A DNA stretch of 64,000 nucleotides from Bisgaard Taxon 45 (GTDB lineage: Bacteria > Pseudomonadota > Gammaproteobacteria > Enterobacterales > Pasteurellaceae): contig JAQAHH010000006.1 in NCBI GenBank assembly GCA_030783905.1, forward strand, positions 1-64,000. The letters are read 5' to 3'. Made by a program: the position numbers and the translations under genes. Position 1 is the first letter of the stretch. Each line of letters begins with the position of its first letter. Shown piece by piece: positions 60,628-64,000 of the stretch. The notes under the pieces are model-generated. The model worked only from the letters and a program-made list of their open reading frames with translations, did no database searches and was not told the origin of the DNA.

Positions 60628-61900
60628 TGTTGTAATTATTGGCGGTGGTCTGGCCGGTTTAACATGTGGCATCGCCTTACAAAAACAAGGTAAGCATTGT
60701 GTGATCATTAACAATGGTCAGGCTGCGATTGATTTTTCTTCTGGCTCGCTCGATTTATTGGGGCAGTTGCCAAGTGGGCGTCAAATCCAACATTTTGAGC
60801 AAAACTATACAGCACTTTATCAACAAGCGGCACAGCATCCTTATGCCTTAGTGGGTAAGGATAAAGTGATTGAAAAAGCACGTCAGTTTGAACAACTCGC
60901 TCAAACCTTAAATTTAGGACTTGTGGGCACCTGTGATAAAAATCACTTTCGGGTGACACCATTGGGGGGGCTACGTCCAACCTGGTTATCGCCCAACAGT
61001 GTACCGATTGTGACAAATGAAGAGATGTTTCCACATCGTAAGATTGCGGTACTTGGGATTGAGGGATATCACGATTTTCAACCACAATTGCTGGCAGAAA
61101 ATTTAGTGCAACAGGCGCCGTTTGCTCATTGTGAGCTAACAACGGGCTATTTAAATATTCCCGAGTTAGATCAGCTTCGTCAGCAATCACGGGAGTTTCG
61201 TAGCGTCAATATCGCACAGCTCCTTGAGCATAAATTAGCATTTAGTGATTTAGTGCGTGAAATTCGTGAAGCCGCTAATGGGGCGTCTGCCGTGTTTCTC
61301 CCAGCTTGTTTTGGTTTGGAAACGCAAGAATTTTTTACCGCACTTAAGCAGGCAACCGAGCTTGAACTGTTCGAGCTCCCAACCTTACCCCCGTCTTTAT
61401 TAGGGATGCGTCAACATAAGCAATTAACCCAGTATTTCAAACAACTGGGTGGCTTGATGATGAATGGGGATAAAGTCATTGCAGCGGATGTCGATAATCA
61501 GCGTGTCACAAGGGTGTATACCCAACTTCACCAAGAAATACCGATTACCGCAAAAGACGTTGTACTCGCCAGTGGCAGTTTTTTTAGTAAAGGGCTGGTG
61601 GCGGAATTTGAGAAGATTCGTGAACCGATTTTTGCGTTAGATTTAGTGGAAAATGACGGTTTCAATGTAAAAGACAGAATGACTTGGACGGATTCCCGTT
61701 TTTCCGCCCCTCAACCTTATCAGCAAACAGGTGTCGTGATTGATGACCGTTGCCGAGCAAGCAAGTGCGGTCAATTTTTTGAAAATTTATATGCCATTGG
61801 CAATATTGTGGGCGGGTTCAATGGGATTGAACTTGGTTGTGGTTCTGGTGTTGCGATTGTCACCGCGCTAGTGGCAGCAGAACAGATTGGAGGTGAGTAA
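60617..61900 (+). CDS. glpB: Anaerobic glycerol-3-phosphate dehydrogenase subunit B
   Basis: A 427-residue flavoprotein (419 in E. coli) starting [22 protein letters not shown], an FAD/NAD-type Rossmann motif. The C-terminal [21 protein letters not shown] is characteristic. Its start lies inside the end of glpA and the next gene overlaps by one base, so all three are coupled. An alternative ATG two codons earlier (60611) has a slightly better ribosome-site spacing; 60617 was taken from the E. coli start. USS exact copy at 61763-61771. Confidence 0.94.
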   Translation: MNFDVVIIGGGLAGLTCGIALQKQGKHCVIINNGQAAIDFSSGSLDLLGQLPSGRQIQHFEQNYTALYQQAAQHPYALVGKDKVIEKARQFEQLAQTLNLGLVGTCDKNHFRVTPLGGLRPTWLSPNSVPIVTNEEMFPHRKIAVLGIEGYHDFQPQLLAENLVQQAPFAHCELTTGYLNIPELDQLRQQSREFRSVNIAQLLEHKLAFSDLVREIREAANGASAVFLPACFGLETQEFFTALKQATELELFELPTLPPSLLGMRQHKQLTQYFKQLGGLMMNGDKVIAADVDNQRVTRVYTQLHQEIPITAKDVVLASGSFFSKGLVAEFEKIREPIFALDLVENDGFNVKDRMTWTDSRFSAPQPYQQTGVVIDDRCRASKCGQFFENLYAIGNIVGGFNGIELGCGSGVAIVTALVAAEQIGGE

Positions 61901-63180
61901 TGAATCTTCAACAATTGATTGATCATGCTAGACAGGACATCTCGACACCGTCCGTGCAGCATCACGTGGATGAAAGTTTTGAGAGTTGTATTAAATGCAC
62001 GGCTTGTACGGCCGTTTGCCCTGTTTCGCGGCAAAATCCCGTTTATCCCGGCCCCAAACAAGCCGGGCCGGATGGTGAACGCTTACGGCTAAAAAGTGCG
62101 GAACTCTATGATGAGGCATTGAAATATTGTACGAATTGTAAACGTTGCGAAGTTGCTTGCCCGTCGGATGTGAAAATCGGCGATTTAATTGTGCGTGCCA
62201 GAAATAACAATCTTGAGCGCCAAAATAAGCCGTTTATGCATAAGTTGCGTGATGCGGTGTTAAGCAATACCGATATCATGGGCAAAATGAATACTCCGTT
62301 TGCGCCAATTGTGAACACGATTACGGGCTTAAAAGCCACGCGTTTTTTGTTAGAAAAAACCTTAAATGTCAGTAAACATCGTACCTTACCAAAATATGCT
62401 TTTGGTTCGTTCCGTAACTGGTATGTGAAAAAAGCTGCCGAGCAACAAAGCCTTTATAAAGAAAAAGTGGCTTACTACCATGGCTGTTATGTGAATTATA
62501 ACAATCCACAATTAGGCAAAGAATTGATTCACGTCTTTAACGCGCTAGATATTGGTGTCGTGTTATTGGAAAAAGAAAAATGCTGTGGTTTGCCATTATC
62601 CGTGAACGGTTTTCCACAACGTGCCAAAAAACAAGCGGAATTTAACCTCAAATACCTTGGCAAAACCATTGATGAACGTGGTTTAGAGGTTGTGGGGACA
62701 TCATCAAGCTGTACTATGAATTTACGTGATGAATATCATCATATTTTAGGTATGGATAACCAAAAAGTTCGACCACATATCCATATTGTGACACGTTATC
62801 TTTATCAGCTTATCCAACAAGGTCGCACATTTCCGTTTAAAACGTTACCGCTACGCATTGCGTATCATACCGCGTGCCATGTGGAAAAAGCCGGTTGGGC
62901 ACCTTATACCTTAGCCGTGCTAAAACAGATCCCGGGCATTGAGATTGTGATGCTACCATCACAATGCTGTGGTATCGCAGGGACATATGGGTTTAAATCG
63001 GAAAACTATGATGTGGCACAAGCCATTGGCAACCCATTATTCAAGCTGATTAATGAGGGGGGATTTGATTATATTGTGTCGGAATGTGAAACCTGTAAAT
63101 GGCAAATTGACATGTCAACCAATGTGACTTGTTTGCATCCAATCAGTTTATTAGCGATGGCATTAACACATAACAAATAG
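61900..63180 (+). CDS. glpC: Anaerobic glycerol-3-phosphate dehydrogenase subunit C
   Basis: A 426-residue iron-sulfur subunit (396 in E. coli) that anchors GlpAB at the membrane and carries electrons. Two [4Fe-4S] ferredoxin motifs, CIKCTACTAVCPVS and CTNCKRCEVACPSD, are followed by two CCG domains of the HdrD type (KEKCCGLPL and PSQCCGIAG). ATG overlaps the glpB stop (TAATG), with GGAGGTGAG just before it. Ends 6 bases before a tandem terminator. Confidence 0.96.
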   Translation: MNLQQLIDHARQDISTPSVQHHVDESFESCIKCTACTAVCPVSRQNPVYPGPKQAGPDGERLRLKSAELYDEALKYCTNCKRCEVACPSDVKIGDLIVRARNNNLERQNKPFMHKLRDAVLSNTDIMGKMNTPFAPIVNTITGLKATRFLLEKTLNVSKHRTLPKYAFGSFRNWYVKKAAEQQSLYKEKVAYYHGCYVNYNNPQLGKELIHVFNALDIGVVLLEKEKCCGLPLSVNGFPQRAKKQAEFNLKYLGKTIDERGLEVVGTSSSCTMNLRDEYHHILGMDNQKVRPHIHIVTRYLYQLIQQGRTFPFKTLPLRIAYHTACHVEKAGWAPYTLAVLKQIPGIEIVMLPSQCCGIAGTYGFKSENYDVAQAIGNPLFKLINEGGFDYIVSECETCKWQIDMSTNVTCLHPISLLAMALTHNK

Positions 63181-63186
63181 GAACGT

Positions 63187-63209
63187 CGCTCTCCGTGAGA
63201 GCGATTTTT
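63187..63209 (+). terminator. First terminator of glpABC
   Basis: Perfect arms CGCTCTC / GAGAGCG with a 3-base loop, followed by ATTTTT. Confidence 0.88.
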
Positions 63210-63210
63210 A

Positions 63211-63234
63211 GGGGGACCTTGTCCCCCTCTTTTT
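63211..63234 (+). terminator. Second, tandem terminator of glpABC
   Basis: Perfect arms GGGGGAC / GTCCCCC with a 3-base loop, followed by TCTTTTT. The pair of hairpins directly separates glpC from the converging glpR gene. Confidence 0.86.
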
Positions 63235-63992
63235 CACTGGCAAAGATGTAATTTAACGTGGTTTGCTTTTAAGATTTCTAAAATCGGTTCAGGCGGAGTC
63301 TGATCCGTAAAGACTTGTTCAATATCTGCAATTGAGCCTAACCGCACCATTGCCCGTCGTGAGAATTTTGAGTGATCAGTGACTAATAAGGTTTGGCGCG
63401 AGCTTTCCATAATCGCGCGTTTAACTTGGACTTCATGGTAGTCGTAATCCAATAGTGACCCGTCTAAATCAATACCACTAATACCTAAAATGCCAAAATC
63501 TAAACGGAATTGCGAAATAAAAGCGACGGTCGCTTCACCAATAATGCCGCCATCTTGACGTAAGGAACCACTGGCTAAAATGATATCAAATGTTTCATTC
63601 TGCATCAGGATATACGCCGCATTAATATTATTGGTTACAATGCGTAATTTCTGATGATGTAATAACGCATTCGCCACGGCTTCTGGTGTGGTACCAATAT
63701 CAATAAACAAGGACGCACCGTTTGGGATTAAACTAGCAACCCGTTGTGCAATGCAATTTTTCCCTTTCAAGAAGAAACTTTTGCGATCCTCATAATCACT
63801 GTTTTCTGCGGTAGAGGGCGAGGCCGCCCCGCCATGATGGCGACGAATCAAATTTTTCTCCGCCAACTCATTTAAATCACGACGAATAGTGGGAGGGCTG
63901 ACATCTAATAAACTGACGAGTTCTTCGGTACTGGCGTAGCCTTTTTGTGTAACAAGATCAAGAATTTTTTGGTGGCGAATAGATTGTTTCAT
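63234..63992 (-). CDS. glpR: Glycerol-3-phosphate regulon repressor GlpR
   Basis: A 252-residue DeoR-family repressor, same length as E. coli GlpR. The N-terminal helix-turn-helix (STEELVSLLDVSPPTIRRDLNELAEKNLIRRHHGGA) and the C-terminal effector domain (IDIGTTPEAVANALLHH, ITNNINAAYILM-like IVTNNINAAY) are typical. The effector is glycerol-3-phosphate, which releases DNA. Position beside the glp genes supports GlpR over other DeoR members. The window ends 8 bases after the start, so the promoter is not visible. Confidence 0.94.
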   Translation of the reverse strand: MKQSIRHQKILDLVTQKGYASTEELVSLLDVSPPTIRRDLNELAEKNLIRRHHGGAASPSTAENSDYEDRKSFFLKGKNCIAQRVASLIPNGASLFIDIGTTPEAVANALLHHQKLRIVTNNINAAYILMQNETFDIILASGSLRQDGGIIGEATVAFISQFRLDFGILGISGIDLDGSLLDYDYHEVQVKRAIMESSRQTLLVTDHSKFSRRAMVRLGSIADIEQVFTDQTPPEPILEILKANHVKLHLCQ

Positions 63993-64000
63993 GTGTTGTC

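Noticed and set aside
60708-61190. 160-codon minus-strand frame inside glpB
   Set aside because: Antisense shadow of a well-supported gene in an operon.

Overview
The window is chromosomal DNA of a Pasteurellaceae bacterium, most likely Pasteurella multocida or a close relative. The reasons are the many copies of the Haemophilus-type DNA uptake signal (AAGTGCGGT or its complement), AT-rich sequence, protein D-like GlpQ, and gene order. The order yigZ-trkH-hemG-rrn and atp-rsmG-mnmG-oriC-mioC is the classical gammaproteobacterial origin neighbourhood. The species is inferred from recognised families and synteny; no database search was run.

Layout. Positions 1-256 are the leader and tandem promoters of a ribosomal RNA operon that runs leftward out of the window, so the 16S gene itself is not included. 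Next, leftward, come hemG, trkH and yigZ, then rightward tusA. Positions 3304-10261 carry the leftward atpIBEFHAGDC operon with a perfect CRP-type site in front. rsmG, an unassigned thioredoxin-fold gene and mnmG follow. The gap at 13600-14086 is oriC: two perfect DnaA boxes, one reverse box and 13 GATC sites. Then come mioC, zapB, glpX, a persulfide-handling module (ArsR regulator, rhodanese-membrane protein, metallo-beta-lactamase-fold enzyme), gyrB, a DMT transporter, a CydDC-like ABC exporter pair, a flavin reductase, a PEBP-family protein, a DUF4153 membrane protein, a Gcr-family membrane protein, ridA, and a para-aminobenzoate cluster with pabA divergent from pabB/pabC.

Positions 34048-44976 are the most distinctive part. 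After a YeiH-type transporter comes a PgtABC-like signalling system: periplasmic binding protein, membrane histidine kinase and a degenerate NtrC-type regulator. It is divergent from an Fbp/Afu-type ABC importer operon with two different ATPases for one fused permease. The gap between them holds a perfect 8-bp-arm dyad and a micro-ORF. I infer a locally encoded sense-and-import circuit, possibly for phosphorylated compounds.

The rest is anaerobic and carbon metabolism. adhE and satP diverge around an FNR-like site, followed by a secreted esterase, greB, an exported unknown, tex and yqfB. The glycerol/glycerol-3-phosphate regulon comes last: glpK, glpF, glpQ and glpT leftward, glpABC rightward from a shared control region with two perfect CRP-type sites, and glpR at the right edge. 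GlpQ releases glycerol-3-phosphate, GlpT and GlpF import it or glycerol, GlpK phosphorylates glycerol, GlpABC oxidises it and GlpR represses the set.

The best candidate for something undescribed is a 49-codon reading frame at 18152-18301 that crosses an in-frame TGA followed by a Cys-rich segment and one membrane helix. It lies next to the persulfide genes and could be a tiny selenoprotein. This is a hypothesis only.
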